Source: Rotaria sordida (lineage: Eukaryota; Rotifera; Eurotatoria; Philodinida; Philodinidae). From it: 64,000 nt of DNA. The translations under genes and the position numbers were made by a program. The stretch covers positions 205,518-269,517 of the forward strand of contig CAJNOL010000093.1 of NCBI GenBank assembly GCA_905250125.1. Reading direction: 5' to 3'. How positions within the stretch are numbered: position 1 is the stretch's first letter; each line of letters starts with the position of its first letter. The notes below the pieces were generated by a model. That model was not told the DNA's origin. It did no database searches and saw only the letters and a program-made list of their open reading frames with translations. This document shows, in pieces, positions 22,618 to 35,227 of this stretch.

Positions 22618-25600
22618 TCACAAGCGAATAGTTATAATATCGTCAGTTATAGTATTGTTCATGTTTGTTTCATTTTCTTTCTTTCGAATTTCTTGTTGAT
22701 GTTTTTTAGTCCAGAAGATAATAGTCAAAACGGTAAATATGATCATCATACCAAGATAAATAACTAAAACTCCAACATTAATGCCGAAACGTGAATATGA
22801 ACCAAACAAAAGATGTCGACCACCATTAATTACATGATATAAAGGTATTCCATAGCCATAACGAAAGAAACATGATGAAAGTTCAAGCGATATCTGGATG
22901 GTAGCACCAGAAACCATAATAACAACACAAATGACAAGAAAAATGTTGGCAAATGCACCAAAATTGGTTAGAAAAAAAGATACTATAATACTCAACAACG
23001 TTGTACTCAACCAATTGAACATCCAATATTGCATAAATTGACGAGCCGATGTGATATGAAATAGCCAAAGAACAATAAGAGAATAGATCAAAGAAATCAT
23101 CAACGATTGAAATACCTTATTCAAGACGTGACACAAGATCAGATCGACGTAATGAATTTTACCAACTAGTAAACAAAACAATGATAACATGTTACAGTTG
23201 TTCTTTTCGAAAAATAAAAAGAAGTAGCTAGCAGGAACATGTCCAAGATTTTTTTCAAGAATCTTGCTTTCAATTTGGTAGGAAGTACATGTTAATTTCA
23301 GTGATTAAATAGACATATTGTTGCTTGATCATAGATTCTACAAGATTATGACCTCGTTTTTAGATTGTGAACTACACACATCATATACCTTTTTCTTGTA
23401 AATTGATAATGAGATGGAAGAAGTGTATTAATCACTATCACGAACAGCTATCCTCATATTTTTTATTCTACTATCAATTTAACAGAGAAAGATATCAGGT
23501 GTATATTTTACAACATCGTCGTCGAAATCTGATAAATAAAACTGTTCCCAATGAAAAAAGTATGCTATAATGTGTGATTTAAAAACTTTAATCCTTCTCA
23601 TTAAACTAGTGTTACTGATTGGAAACAGGTACGCAGTTAATTAGTGTGAATATACAATTTTTGTTTAGAGAAAAATTAGCGCTGTCATCTAAACAAAAAT
23701 TCATAGAAATGCATAAAAATCATACAATGTTACCTGTAGCTTTGCTAATCTTCAATAAACATTTTCGTCAAACTTACATGCTTTTATTTATATCATTGTT
23801 TTAGTATTTATCATTCTAGCCAAATGATATTAGTCATATTTTCTGATTATTATTGTTATTTTATAAAAATTAATTTGACTATGAAAGCTCCTCATACTGC
23901 GTTTTATTTTATAAACATAATCCGAATACATCGAACCAACAATATAATCTAGAACAACAAACTGTTATTCTCGCTTTCGTTCTCATCTAACATATCCTAA
24001 ATAAAAAAAAAGCCAGTGTGGAAGATTTTGACAATATCAATAGTTTCATAAAATCACAATAATAATCAGAAAATATGACTAATATCATTTGATTCAAATG
24101 ATAAACCCTAATAAACAAAAGCATGTGACTTTGACGAAAAAATAATGTTTTTGAAAAACATATGATGAAAATGTTCACTAAAGATTAGTGAAATAACTGT
24201 AACAGTGTATGACTTTTATGCAATATCGATGAGTTTTTGTTCAAATGATAATGCTAATTTTTCTCTAAGAAATTTGTATGTTTAGATCAATTAATAGTAT
24301 ACCTGTTTGCCATAAATAACATCAATTCACAAAATAGATTTGGATGTTTTTTTAGTCACTCTTTATCTATAGGTAATTTATCAGCTTTTTATTACTTATT
24401 CAAAAATGATAGGATGGATTTTCTCAAAGTTAAATGTTTGTTTCCAAATAAAAGAACTACTAGTAAACAATGAGAAAAGATTAGTCTTACTGAATGGCAT
24501 TAAGATACCAATGGTTGACCCAACCATAATTGTCGTAACCAAAAATAAATAAATGTAGCCAATAGTTGTAGCAAATTGACCTAAATCAAACGAAACAAAT
24601 CATATTAAATATGTGTAAAACGACGTTAGCTTTTCCTTATTAGCAGTTCAGATCATAAAATATCTTTATGAATTATTATAAAGACAATAGCCAAAACATG
24701 TACTGATATTTTTATGTAGAAAAAAAAAGTTTAGAATTTTGGAAACATTTCCAAGATTTGTTTCAGTTTAAATAATATCATACTCAAACAGACCTACGTA
24801 AGGAAGAGCCCGATGAAGGTTATTATATTCTATAGCGAGTGGATTGACAAGGAGAGATCGAAGACGTAACGTGTTTTGTAATTGCAATGTTCGATTAGTA
24901 CTTGAGCTAGATGTGGAGGATAAGTTGGAAATGATTGTTGTACGAAGTGTTTGACTATACAGATTGTTGGCTGTTGCAATAGCTGCACGAATAGGTGGTA
25001 ATACAAAAATATTTTGAGTAAATGGATTTCGTCCTTCATCATAGATAACAAGCACAGGAAATGTGTTAACAAGTGGATAGGTCACCAATGTTGTAGAATT
25101 GATCAGAGCAGATAAAGACTTATTAATAGTTGATGTGGTATTTGGTTGAAGTACTACGACGGCCCACACTTCTCCATCATTGACAGATTGTTGAGTCGTA
25201 TTCACACTATTGCCATACTCATCCGGATACTTGTATCGCCAGTGAAGAGTCCGATTTCCAGGTGATGTAGTTCGAAAAGCATCGAGAAAGCACTTACCAG
25301 CTTGTTCACCATCGAAATCGATTATCGCAACATCTATATTGCCCGTGTATCGATTTGGATTATGCCCAGCACCTAGATAGAACGCACACATAACGAAGAT
25401 GAATATCCAAAGTGGAACATATCCGATAATCCACTGATATCCATACGCGACACGCAAGGTAGCAATGTCTTTTCGTGATGACCATACATGAACAAAGTCC
25501 ATAGTTGCTGTTGGATCTAACGTCGAAATGTAAGCACTATTACTAGTTATTATCCGATCCAAAATGAAAGGCAGATTACCATTTTTCGAATAACTTTTGA

Positions 25601-25658
25601 TAGGAACGTGATAGAGAGCTGCGATTTTCACCATTCGAAAGAGCGATGTTCGAGCCAT
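22618..25658 (-). CDS. DUF3533 / SNG1-like multi-pass membrane protein (minus copy)
   Basis: Exons 24794-25658, 24491-24580 and 22618-23165 join in phase to 500 residues. If translation starts at the internal ATG 25502 the product is 448 residues, closer to the neighbouring copy. Layout: one N-terminal membrane segment (IIGYVPLWIFIFVMCAFYLG), a large extracytoplasmic loop with IDVAIIDFDGEQAG, VIYDEGRNPFTQN and PPIRAAIATAN, then about five membrane segments and the motif YGIPLYHVINGGRHLLFGSYSRFG. This matches the DUF3533 family (fungal SNG1, distant from ABC-2 permeases). Its members are implicated in drug resistance or lipid asymmetry, but no transport substrate can be assigned. The last intron is 1325 bp and carries a long inverted repeat. 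It is divergent from, and paralogous to, the gene at 26355-28094. Confidence 0.85.
23600..24330. repeat. Inverted repeat with about 250-bp arms inside a DUF3533 intron
   Basis: Left arm about 23600-23859 and right arm about 24050-24330 are reverse complements with many substitutions. Shared blocks are GATATTAGTCATATTTTCTG, AGAGAAAAATTAGC, TTTTCGTCAAA.T.ACATGC and AAACAGGTA. The spacer of about 190 bp holds no gene. The whole element sits within the 23166-24490 intron, so the precursor RNA could form a long hairpin. Confidence 0.75.
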
Positions 25659-26135
25659 CGATCGGTATAGACCTCATTAAAAGGAAAGATGCTTTTTTTT
25701 TTCTTATACATATCTTTGGATCAACACTTTTTCCTTTGAGTATTTTTATCAATTTTCAAAATAATCTCCACTCAAATTATGTCAAAATGTAGCTCAAATT
25801 ACTCTTTTTTCGCTATAAAATTATCACATATTTCATTATCTCTCAAACTCTTATCCTAAGTGGATTGAAAAAAAAACAAATGTTAATTTTATAGCAAAAA
25901 AAGGGTGATCCGAGCTACATTTTGACATAATTTGAGTTGAGATTATTATGAAAATTGATAGAAATACTCAAAGAAAAAAGTGTTGATCCAAAGGTACCTA
26001 TAAAAAAAACATCTTCTATCCTGATGAGTTCTATATCGATTGATGGCCCGAGCAAGGCTCTTTCGAATAGTGAAAATTGCAGCTCTCTATCTCATTCCTA
26101 TCAAAAGTTATTCGAAAAATGGTAACCTGCCTTTT
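25565..26135. repeat. Palindromic shared 5' region of the two DUF3533 genes
   Basis: Left arm about 25565-25828 and right arm about 25883-26135 are closely matching reverse complements. They cover a promoter-like segment (CTTTGGATCAACACTTTTT, AAATTATGTCAAAATGTAGC) and the first about 80 coding bases of the minus gene (ATG at 25658, mirrored by ATG at 26043). The spacer is about 55 bp. It shows that the two divergent genes arose by, or were joined through, an inverted duplication, and that both are probably driven from the same duplicated promoter. Confidence 0.85.
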
Positions 26136-26354
26136 TAGATCGAATAAAAGTCGATTATTAGTGTTTTATCATGAAGAAAAAAAAAAATAATAAGATTCAT
26201 GCATATACAAATATACATTGATAAAAGGTGAAAAAATGTGTCATGCTTCAGTGCACTTTCATCACATGTTTATACAAGCAATTTGAGCGTAATTATTGAC
26301 GATCGATTCCTTTTCATTTGTAATCATCATTTTTCGTATGAAAAAGTGTCCTCA

Positions 26355-28094
26355 ATGGTGTTGTCTACTCAAACTCAACCATCACTGCCACACCTATGGT
26401 CTAGAAATGCTGACATGGCTACGATACGTCGAACACTTGTTATTCACGTGATTCGTCTCTCGATCATTGTCTGGATTGTTATTTTTCTCATTGCACTAAT
26501 TTATCTCGGCAGTGGTACAGTACGTTTATCTGTTCTATTTAAATATTTTATCTGTCTCAAATTGTTTCATTAAATAGATAATTGATGAATCCAAGGATGT
26601 GTTTGAAGAGATAAAAATGTCTTTACGGAAAAACGTTTTCCAACACGTTGCTAAATAGTGAATTACATTGAGCTGTAGCTATTGGGCAAGATTATCACAT
26701 TATGTCTGAATTTTCATTAGAAAACAGGTCATTCATTTAGAAAAATTTGCGCTTTATTATTCAAATGTTTTCATACAAAATTTATGATCCTAGCTCACAC
26801 CATTGAATAGCAATTATGACATCCTAAACAAATAATTTTAGTAGAAAGAAGAAACGATTGATCGTATATCAATTCTTTTTCTTTTGATTTCTATCCTTTC
26901 ACTATTGTTTGTTTTCTATTTTGAATGTAGGATCCTTATAAGCACACGGGTTCACTTGATGTATACGTAATTGATTTGGATAATGATATTGCAGGTAGCT
27001 ACTTCCTCACTGCCTTTCATCAAACCCCACCTGGTAACTTAACGCTTAATTGGATTTTCAAACAATCTTCCGACTTTCCATTAGGTTTTGTCGACAAGAT
27101 TGAGAATGGAAAAGCTTGGGCCGTTGTTTATTTGAATCCGAGTATTACTGCTCGTATTAATCAGATCATTGAATCGATTTTGTATGGATTTACAACTAAT
27201 TCAACCTCTTACGTTCCTTCATCAGCAGTAAACATTATTTATGATGAAGGTCGTAATGCAAATAGTGTCAATGAGTTCGTTTTACCTCCCATTCGAGCAG
27301 CTATTGCTGCTGCTAGCGCTAACTATGCTGCCTACATACAATCTCGTATTGATTCTTACTCAAATGCTACATTGAATAGCGTCATAATGGCTGTCTCAAT
27401 GTCTCAAATTATCTGCTCACCTATTGGCTTCACCAATATAAATCTTCATCCTGCCTTTCCCTACGCTAGATTGCTTGCTACTAGTCTCGGTTATCTGTTT
27501 CTCTGGCTTATTATGAGCGCTCTTGTTGCAGTAACCATCCGCATCACGACGCCATTCATTGACAAAGTCAACATCATCGATATAGCAATAGTACGCATTA
27601 TAAACAGTGTTTTTCATAGTCTCATAATATCACTCATTTACAGTTTATGCGTTCTCTGGTTTGGTAATTTCACTGGAGCTATTCCGTTTATTAAATTTTG
27701 GCTTTTCAATTGGCTAGCTGCTGTCACATTTGTGTCTATAATAGCTCTGTTCACTCTCAATTTGGGAGTAATGGCTCATGTTGTACTTATACTCTTTCTT
27801 ATTCTTAACTTCTCAACAGCAGGATCGAGTTTAGCAATTGAACTTCAACATAAATTCTATCGTATTGGCTACGGCTTACCTCTCTTTCATTGTTTGAGTG
27901 GAGGTCGTCATCTGCTTTTTGGTTCGCATACTAGATTCGGTGTTGACGTGGGCACCTTGATTGCATACTACGTTGTGTGTATTCTATTGACAATCACTAC
28001 TAGTGTAATTCGAATGCGTAAACAACAACAAATAGCCATTAATCGCAAGAACGAAATGGCCTTGCAGGAAAGTAGAATGGCTTCTACACAATGA
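26355..28094 (+). CDS. DUF3533 / SNG1-like multi-pass membrane protein (plus copy)
   Basis: Exons 26355-26519 and 26931-28094 (phase 0) give 442 residues. An N-terminal membrane segment (LSIIVWIVIFLIALIYLG) precedes a long loop with DVYVIDLDNDIAG, IIYDEGRNANSVNEF and PPIRAAIAAAS. About five membrane segments follow, then YGLPLFHCLSGGRHLLFGS and a basic tail. It aligns along its whole length with the minus-strand neighbour, which has one more intron in the membrane region, so an intron was gained or lost after duplication. A longer model is also in phase: 26043-26121 joined to 26347-26519, giving 471 residues that begin like the minus copy. An AATAAA lies near 28110. Transport substrate unknown. 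Confidence 0.87.
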
Positions 28095-30376
28095 AGTCAA
28101 TCAACAAAAAATAAATATACTAGTGTTGATAGTTATAACAATTTTCAATATTTTTGATTATCTTGTTAGTTTGTGTGATCATTGACATGTTTATCAAATC
28201 CATAAACACAAATTTTCAAGTTATTTATCCTTTTGCAGAATATTTATTTTTTCTTCATTATTATACTCGACGTTTGTCAATAAAATAAATATGATTTAAA
28301 GATATCAGTTTATTTTTTCGCAAAAAAAATAAGAATACAACAATTTTTCCGAGAAAAAACCAATATCAGAGAACTATCTTTTCTCAAATTATCTGAAGAA
28401 GTTTCATTTGCCAAAGTTTCTGATTAACTTTCGTTCTGATCTTATGAAAAATTTTTCCTAAAATTTTATTGTGAGAGTGTGCTTGGAAGTCTAGAACTCC
28501 AAATCGATAGAATATTTTTCAACCGAGCCATACCCACCAGTTAAATTCTTGACTTATCAGTGAAAATTTACATCATTCAACCGATGAAAAACCGATTAGT
28601 TTAACATATTAACTAACCGACTAGTTTTGCCGAGAAAAATTTGATTGCTACAACGCCTTAACGACATACAATGTAATGTTCATATGGCTTTTAGAGTTTC
28701 TACTGGTAACAACTTCTATTTTACCCTGGTACGTTTCATATACGTATGTTAATACTAAGAACAGAGGAAGAACTTTTTCAAAACAAGTAATGAAACTAAT
28801 ATAATAATTTTGATTTTCTCAGAATAATCAAATTCACTGAATAAAAGTGATCTAAATGTGATGAACGTTATCGATTAATTTCAATTTTTTTCATTTTTTT
28901 TTATTTCATGACCTGTGAAGAAGCAAAGTACAGAGTTTTTTAGTTCAACAGAAGATATTTAAAATGAAAATAGTAACACTTTGATGTAAATATCAGTGTA
29001 ATGAAAGTCAGGTTTTTTTTGATACATCTCACTCATTCATTATGTCAAAATTAAACATAATTACAGAATTAAAGTATGTTAGAGTTCAACAATGATCAAG
29101 TAATACGTTTTGTTCAAAAGTAAGATACAGTAGTGTGAGCTTTTCTAAAGTATTCTGATCGACTCAATTCTAGGATTAGAAGAGTTAATATCATGCGTCA
29201 TATCCTCAGCAAAGAGTAATAAAACATAACTTTTTCATAATAGATTTTTTTCTAGTTCTCATATGATACACTATATGAATAATTTCTTCTAGCTTAAGAC
29301 TTAGTTGAAAAACATCAATAGTTACTGAATCAAATCTATTTCGTCAGTTCTTAGCATCATATGAGGAAATTGTCAAAGTATTGAGACATTAAGTTAAACA
29401 ATTCTTTTATGACGTATATAAGTTGTGTATGTTTGAGAATATATCATTAATAGGATTGTAATAATAAGAAAAAAATGTATGAATAATATTGCGTGATGAT
29501 TATCTTAAGGTAGTGAAAATAAATATCACAAAAACGAAAAGATTTTATCATCAATTTTTGGTTTATTATTGGAATTTTGTGTTACACGAAAAAGATATTC
29601 TTTCCTACAATAAGATAAATATGCTCAAACTATGAGAACATTCCATCAGCAAATCAAAAACTCATTATTATCTCTGAGTTGTTTTATTTTTTCTTAGAGA
29701 TGAAAAACCCAAAATTAGAAAGTATACAGATTCAGGTTTATCTATCGCTATGCAGCTACAATTTTTTTTAAAGTTATATTTGTTATTAAAAGGAGAGTAT
29801 GTATTGAAATATATCAATCAATAAAAGTCGATTTTTTATTTTACTAGATATGATCTTCCTGAATAAACCTTGCACGACAGTCAGAGAAATAATCTACGGA
29901 TCAAGAAATAATTTTTACTAGATAGTTTTAAATAATCTAGGAGATTTATTCGAAAGAAAGAGTTTTTTATGAAAATTTATGATTAAGAAGAAAAACTTTG
30001 ATGAAGAATAACGTTTCTTTGAATATATTCGCTTAAAATTATTTCAATGAAATCATTTGAAATTAATAAGATTCGTAAAGTAATGAAAATTTATACTCAT
30101 TTTTCTAGTCAATATAAAAATGAAATATTTCTAAGAAAAATAAGCAATTCTTTATAATGAAATACGCAATACACTTTTGATAGTCTTTTTTTTTAATACT
30201 TCGTTTCTCATTAATCATTTCAAATATATTTTAGACCGTGAAAATTCTAGAACGTAATACATCTTAATTAAAGACGAAGAAAAAAAAACGTCAATTTGAT
30301 GTAAATTGCAGAGCTCATACTTATATTTTATAAGCTTATAAGCAGTGTATAGAATCAAAATTAATTTTATTCAATC
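28095..30376. other. Intergenic, no supported gene
   Basis: AT-rich throughout. A TATATTTTATAAG stretch at about 30322-30334 lies some 45 bp before the GPCR start and is a possible promoter element. Nothing else was recognised. Confidence 0.45.
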
Positions 30377-31366
30377 ATGGCATCATCTACAACAGATACT
30401 AATCTTATTGAATTGTTAACTAATATTTCAGAACAACTTAATCGATATTTATCATCTTTTATTTTTATTTTTGGTACTGTGGGAAATATTCTTAATTGTC
30501 TCGTTTTATATCAAAGAAGACTTCGTTCTAATCCATGTGTAGCACTTTTTCTTCTTTCATCTTTTGTTAGTCTTATTTCCATTCTAATTGGTTTGCCTAC
30601 TCGAATTTTAGCTAGTTGGTATCTTGATCCAACAGCAACAATCAATTGGATTTGTAAACTTCGTGTTTTTATTGTATTTAGTACAAGAACAATGTCCATA
30701 TGGTTAATTACATTAGCTACAATTGATCGATGGTTATTATCATCTATTAATATGTATTATCGACGAATGAGTACTTTGAAAAATGTCAAGCAAGGCATGA
30801 TTATTTGCTTTATTCTATCAATTATTTCTCACATTCACATGTTTTATTGTTATGAAGCTAATGTCCTTGATGGACCATTGCCATGTTATTCAAAAACAAT
30901 TAAATGTCGTTTGGTCACTGATTTAATTTATATCTTTATAAGTATCATTATTCCATTGATTTTAATAATTATTTTTGGTCTAATGACTGTTTCAAATGCA
31001 CATCGTGTTCGTACTCGTGTACCACATATGATAAAACTTTTGAATAAATTTCAACGTCATGGACATAAACAATTAAAATCAAGAATTGATCATTGTTTAC
31101 TTCGTATGCTTTTAGTACAAATATTTATTTTAATTTTATGTTGTATTCCACAAGCTATTGAAAAACTTTATATTATATTTCATCCTTTCAGTTCGGGATC
31201 TAAATTAGAAAATGTTATAAAAATTTTTATTTATAATATCGTACTACTTTTAGCTTTTATACAAAATGGTATACCATTCTATATTCATACATTAATTGGA
31301 GGTACTATTTTTCGAAAAGCATTTATGGACTTCGTACGAATAGTTAATCAAAGAATAACATTTTAA
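30377..31366 (+). CDS. Rhodopsin-like GPCR, rotifer family copy 1
   Basis: An intronless 329-residue seven-helix receptor, placed in the plasma membrane. TM1 carries GNILNCLVL. The TM3 entry Cys (WICK) pairs with an ECL2 Cys. TM3 ends in DRW in place of DRY. TM5 has IIIPLILIIIFGL. TM6 has CIPQAI where CWxP is usual. TM7 ends in GIPFY instead of NPxxY, followed by FRKAF of helix 8. An N-glycosylation sequon (NIS) lies in the short N-terminus. The D2.50 position in TM2 appears to be Ser. It belongs with the genes at 36820, 49938 and 56397. Bdelloid proteins of this type are often annotated as FMRFamide-receptor-like; the ligand is unknown. AATAAA signals lie near 31420. Confidence 0.9.
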   Translation: MASSTTDTNLIELLTNISEQLNRYLSSFIFIFGTVGNILNCLVLYQRRLRSNPCVALFLLSSFVSLISILIGLPTRILASWYLDPTATINWICKLRVFIVFSTRTMSIWLITLATIDRWLLSSINMYYRRMSTLKNVKQGMIICFILSIISHIHMFYCYEANVLDGPLPCYSKTIKCRLVTDLIYIFISIIIPLILIIIFGLMTVSNAHRVRTRVPHMIKLLNKFQRHGHKQLKSRIDHCLLRMLLVQIFILILCCIPQAIEKLYIIFHPFSSGSKLENVIKIFIYNIVLLLAFIQNGIPFYIHTLIGGTIFRKAFMDFVRIVNQRITF

Positions 31367-31464
31367 TTTTATTAAATGTATAAAAATATAACTTGATATC
31401 ATAAAATAATAAAACGAAAATAAATAAAAAATTTTATTACAAAGTATTGAAGACTTACAACAAA

Positions 31465-31922
31465 GGAACCATTCAAAGTGACTCACCACTTTTGACTTCA
31501 TATTTTGCTCATCATTAGAAAGCCTGCAGACTAGGAAAAGTCTAAGAGAATGTGAGTTCATGTGACGATTTGACAGAAATATGGATGTTTTACGAAAATA
31601 TTTCTGTAGTAGCTTGTATGAAAAATTTCAAAAGTTTTGGAAGTAGTATTGCTGAGATATGAATATTTCAAAATATAGGTGCTTCTCCATAGATACTGCA
31701 CAAAACATGAGTCCTTTGGTAATTCATATCTTGGCGATACTACGTCCAAAGCTTCTGAAGTTTTTCATACTAGCTACTACAGGAATATTTCCGTAAAACT
31801 TTTATATCTCAATCAAATCACAATAGGAACCCATATCCTCTTAGGCTGTTTCTAGTCTACAGATCTCCTACTTAAGGATAAAATATAGAGTTAAAAGTAA
31901 TGAATCACTTCGAACGATTTCC
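31465..31922. repeat. Foldback element with about 200-bp arms
   Basis: Arms 31465-31664 and 31721-31922 are reverse complements with scattered changes. Matching blocks include TTTTACG.AAATATT.CTGTAGTAGCT, TAGTATGAAAAA-type, GAGATATGAAT, CAGACTAG and TTCGAAGTGA. The spacer is about 56 bp. It lies about 100 bp downstream of GPCR copy 1 and has no coding content. Confidence 0.8.
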
Positions 31923-34900
31923 TTGTTAGTATCAAAGACTTTAATAGTATGACTGGTGATTATTTTTGATAGATTTATGTATCATTATTGTAATTGCAGC
32001 TCAATGCATAGATATTTGAAAGATATGAATTGAAACATCAATATTATTGAATTTCAATTGATAATCTTTATGAAATTACAGGAAACGTTTGTTTTTATTT
32101 ATTAAAAGTATAATAAAAAAAGAAATGTGATTTTCATTTGATGGCATGTTTGTTAACAAGAAATATTTTCAAATACATTCGATATGACATAGAAGCGATT
32201 TCGATGCATACAGTTATCTAAGAATTATAGGCATAATGAAGTCATTCATGAGAAAAGCTTGATGAATCTTCAATAGACTATCAATTTCTAAAAACTCAGA
32301 TTAATAATCAATTTAATATTGATTACAAGAATTCGATTGTAATTGATGCAAATCAAAGAAAATTGGTTAAAGATTCAACTATTTTATCGTCAAGCAAAAT
32401 TGTTTAAAAGCAATGTTTGTTTTTTTTTGATCACCATCAAAACTAATTAGAATAATCAATGAAATTTTAATTTTTTTTTTTTTATTTCAATTGGTTTCTG
32501 GTCGATTAATAATCCACTAAGAGTAGATCATTTTATTGAACTAAAAAAACAATGTATGTAGTGTTAATAACACGAGGAAGACAACATGGAAATTCTGTAC
32601 TTCAGCGTACACGACTAATACTCAAATCTGGAATTATAACGAAGAATTTTGTCTTTATTGTCAGATAGATTTATATAAAATGAAGCGAAACTAATATGCT
32701 CAAGACATAGATTGATAGTAGACCAAACATAACTAAAAAGTTCTAAGATATACTTTTGTAGAGAAACTACTTCTATGGAAAACCTAATTATATTTAAATT
32801 TTTCTAGAATGCTAAAATCATTTCAACTGAAGATCTGAATGGACGATTCTGTTTTCATGTCTCATGAAAAGATAATAAAAATATTGATCATACAAAATAT
32901 AGAAAAGTTGTTCGAATAATTCATTTTCCATCTACTAAAAAATTCACTTAAAAATTCTTTGATCAAACAATTAAGTAGTGAGATTTTTCTAAATTTTACA
33001 AAACGATAAGGCTTGATAGAAGCTGTTGAGGCATAATAACATTTTTGGTTGACTATTTCATTTAAACATGCATCCTTAAGAGAACGTTTTTCTCAAAACA
33101 TTGCTCTTTGAAGGATGTAGATCGTATTCAACACAGGCAATACGGAAACGTGCTCAACAGTTTTTCAATTTGAGTTTTATTCAGAAAGAAGATACAAAAC
33201 GTCTCAAACAACACGGCTTTGACTGCATTTTTTTATGAACTTCTTTCATCATTAATAAATATTATTCTCAGATAATAAGTCAAATTGCTTAGTGGTGATA
33301 TATAATCACATCATATTGTCTTGACAAAATAGATTTTTCTAATCTTAATTCTAAAGAGATAAATATAAATGCAGCTAAAATTAAACATACATTGATAATG
33401 AAGATAAGTGTCACAAAAGAAAGAATTCTATCCGATAGGTTTTTCATAGATAAACTTCAATTCGGTTGTGAAAAAACAATGTTCTTTTTTGCAAGGTTTT
33501 TAACAGAAGTGACATAAGATTTTTTTTTTGTTATAATAAACTCAAGAAATACCAGATTCTAGATCAAAAAGTTTGTACAATTTCTTTAGGATGCATTGTT
33601 GATAAGTTAAGAAAAATAAATACATTCTTCACACTTAAACAAAGTAATTAGTAGTACACAGACCGATTAAGACATATAATAATAAGCATTTTTGCTTGGC
33701 AAACAAGCGTATAACACAATGAATTTTGTAGCGTAGTTATCTTTGAGCTTAATAATCGTGCTAGAGATATGAATGTAGACATTTACATATATTAAGCAAC
33801 AATCTTATTGTTATGCACGCTAGATTTCTGTTTTTCTTGACAATCAATTAATTTTTTTTAAAATTCACTTCAGCATAAGATTTTTGTCTAAACAAATATG
33901 TCTTGATTTTCTAGTAAAATCCATGTAAACTGAACGTGTATTGATGATACAAGAATTGTCTGTCTTGATAAAATTTTCATGTTTTTCATTTTTTTTTGCA
34001 AATTCTGTTGTAACTCCTGCAATGTAATTATAAAAGTATGTCTTTGCATTAATGTTCTATTTTTCCTTCACGTTTTTTACAAAATGCAAAAAAAAAAGAA
34101 AAAAATAGATGCGATTTCATGCAACACCAGTTAAATGATAAAAAGATGGAATGGGAAACATTTACAAAGATAAAAGAAGAAACAACTTCATTAGTTGCGT
34201 TATAAATCTAACACATTCATGCAAGAAAAAAGATAAGCAACAGAATTAGAAGTACACACTTTTTATTATAATTTGTCTTCTTCATATTGATTACCTGAAA
34301 TCTATAAGGACTCATTCATCGTCAATATTCTCTATTTTGATAATATTGTTTTTGAAAACTTTCTAAATTCAATTAGAATTCGACTACCTAATGGGTTAAC
34401 AACAATAGTTTCTCTTCAAGATGTGCACATGTAATAAATAATAACATGCAGGTCATACACATCATTTGAATAGGACATTTTTTATTCATAAAATTAAATT
34501 AAATAACTATTAACTATCGTCGTGTAAAAGTACAAAGAGAAAATGAACTTCCTCTGAACTAAATAACAAGCTGCTTAATTCGAGTTTGAATGTAAATAAA
34601 ATTTTTGAAACGACAAGAGAATCATAATAAGTAAACGAAAAAGATCAATTTTTATCGCCACTATAGTTATAATATATTTGGAGACTTAACCCCGAAAAAA
34701 TATCAAAAAAAGAAATAGATCAAAAGTTTTATATCAATTATAATTATCACAAAAATTAGCATTCATTGTGCATGACATGATTAAAGTTCATAATTGTAAT
34801 TTGCACTTGATTCGTATAATCAATGAAAAATTAAATAGTACAAAAAAACAAAAAACACATCCTATATGTTCTAAAACTTACCCTGTCAATATGCTCTTTA

Positions 34901-35227
34901 AAATTTTATCCGTTTTTCTTCTCATTTTCAAAATTGTTTTCATGAAGATAGTATGAAATTAGTTACGTAGGTCTTGAATTATACTCGAACGCGAATCAAG
35001 TTGTTCATATAGCTCAAGTTTGAAAAATCTTAGATATGTTTTCATACTTTGAAGACAATTTTTCTCTTCAAATTCTGACCAGAATCTTTTTTTCTCTTTC
35101 TCGGTAAAAAAAAGGAGCTTGTCTGAATTTAAATTTTAAAATGAATTTTGACGGATCAATTAAGAAAAACAAGAATCTAGAAAGAATAGATTCAAGAATA
35201 TCGATTAGTGAAATCATATGATATTAA
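31923..35227. other. Intergenic, no supported gene
   Basis: AT-rich sequence between the foldback and the TTAA-flanked element. Only short frames without recognisable domains, for example 34768-34956. Confidence 0.45.

Noticed and set aside
30511..30699. Antisense open frames under all four GPCR genes (also 36861-37139, 49979-50245, 56438-56704)
   Set aside because: They are conserved only because the sense coding sequence is; their similarity mirrors that of the receptors.
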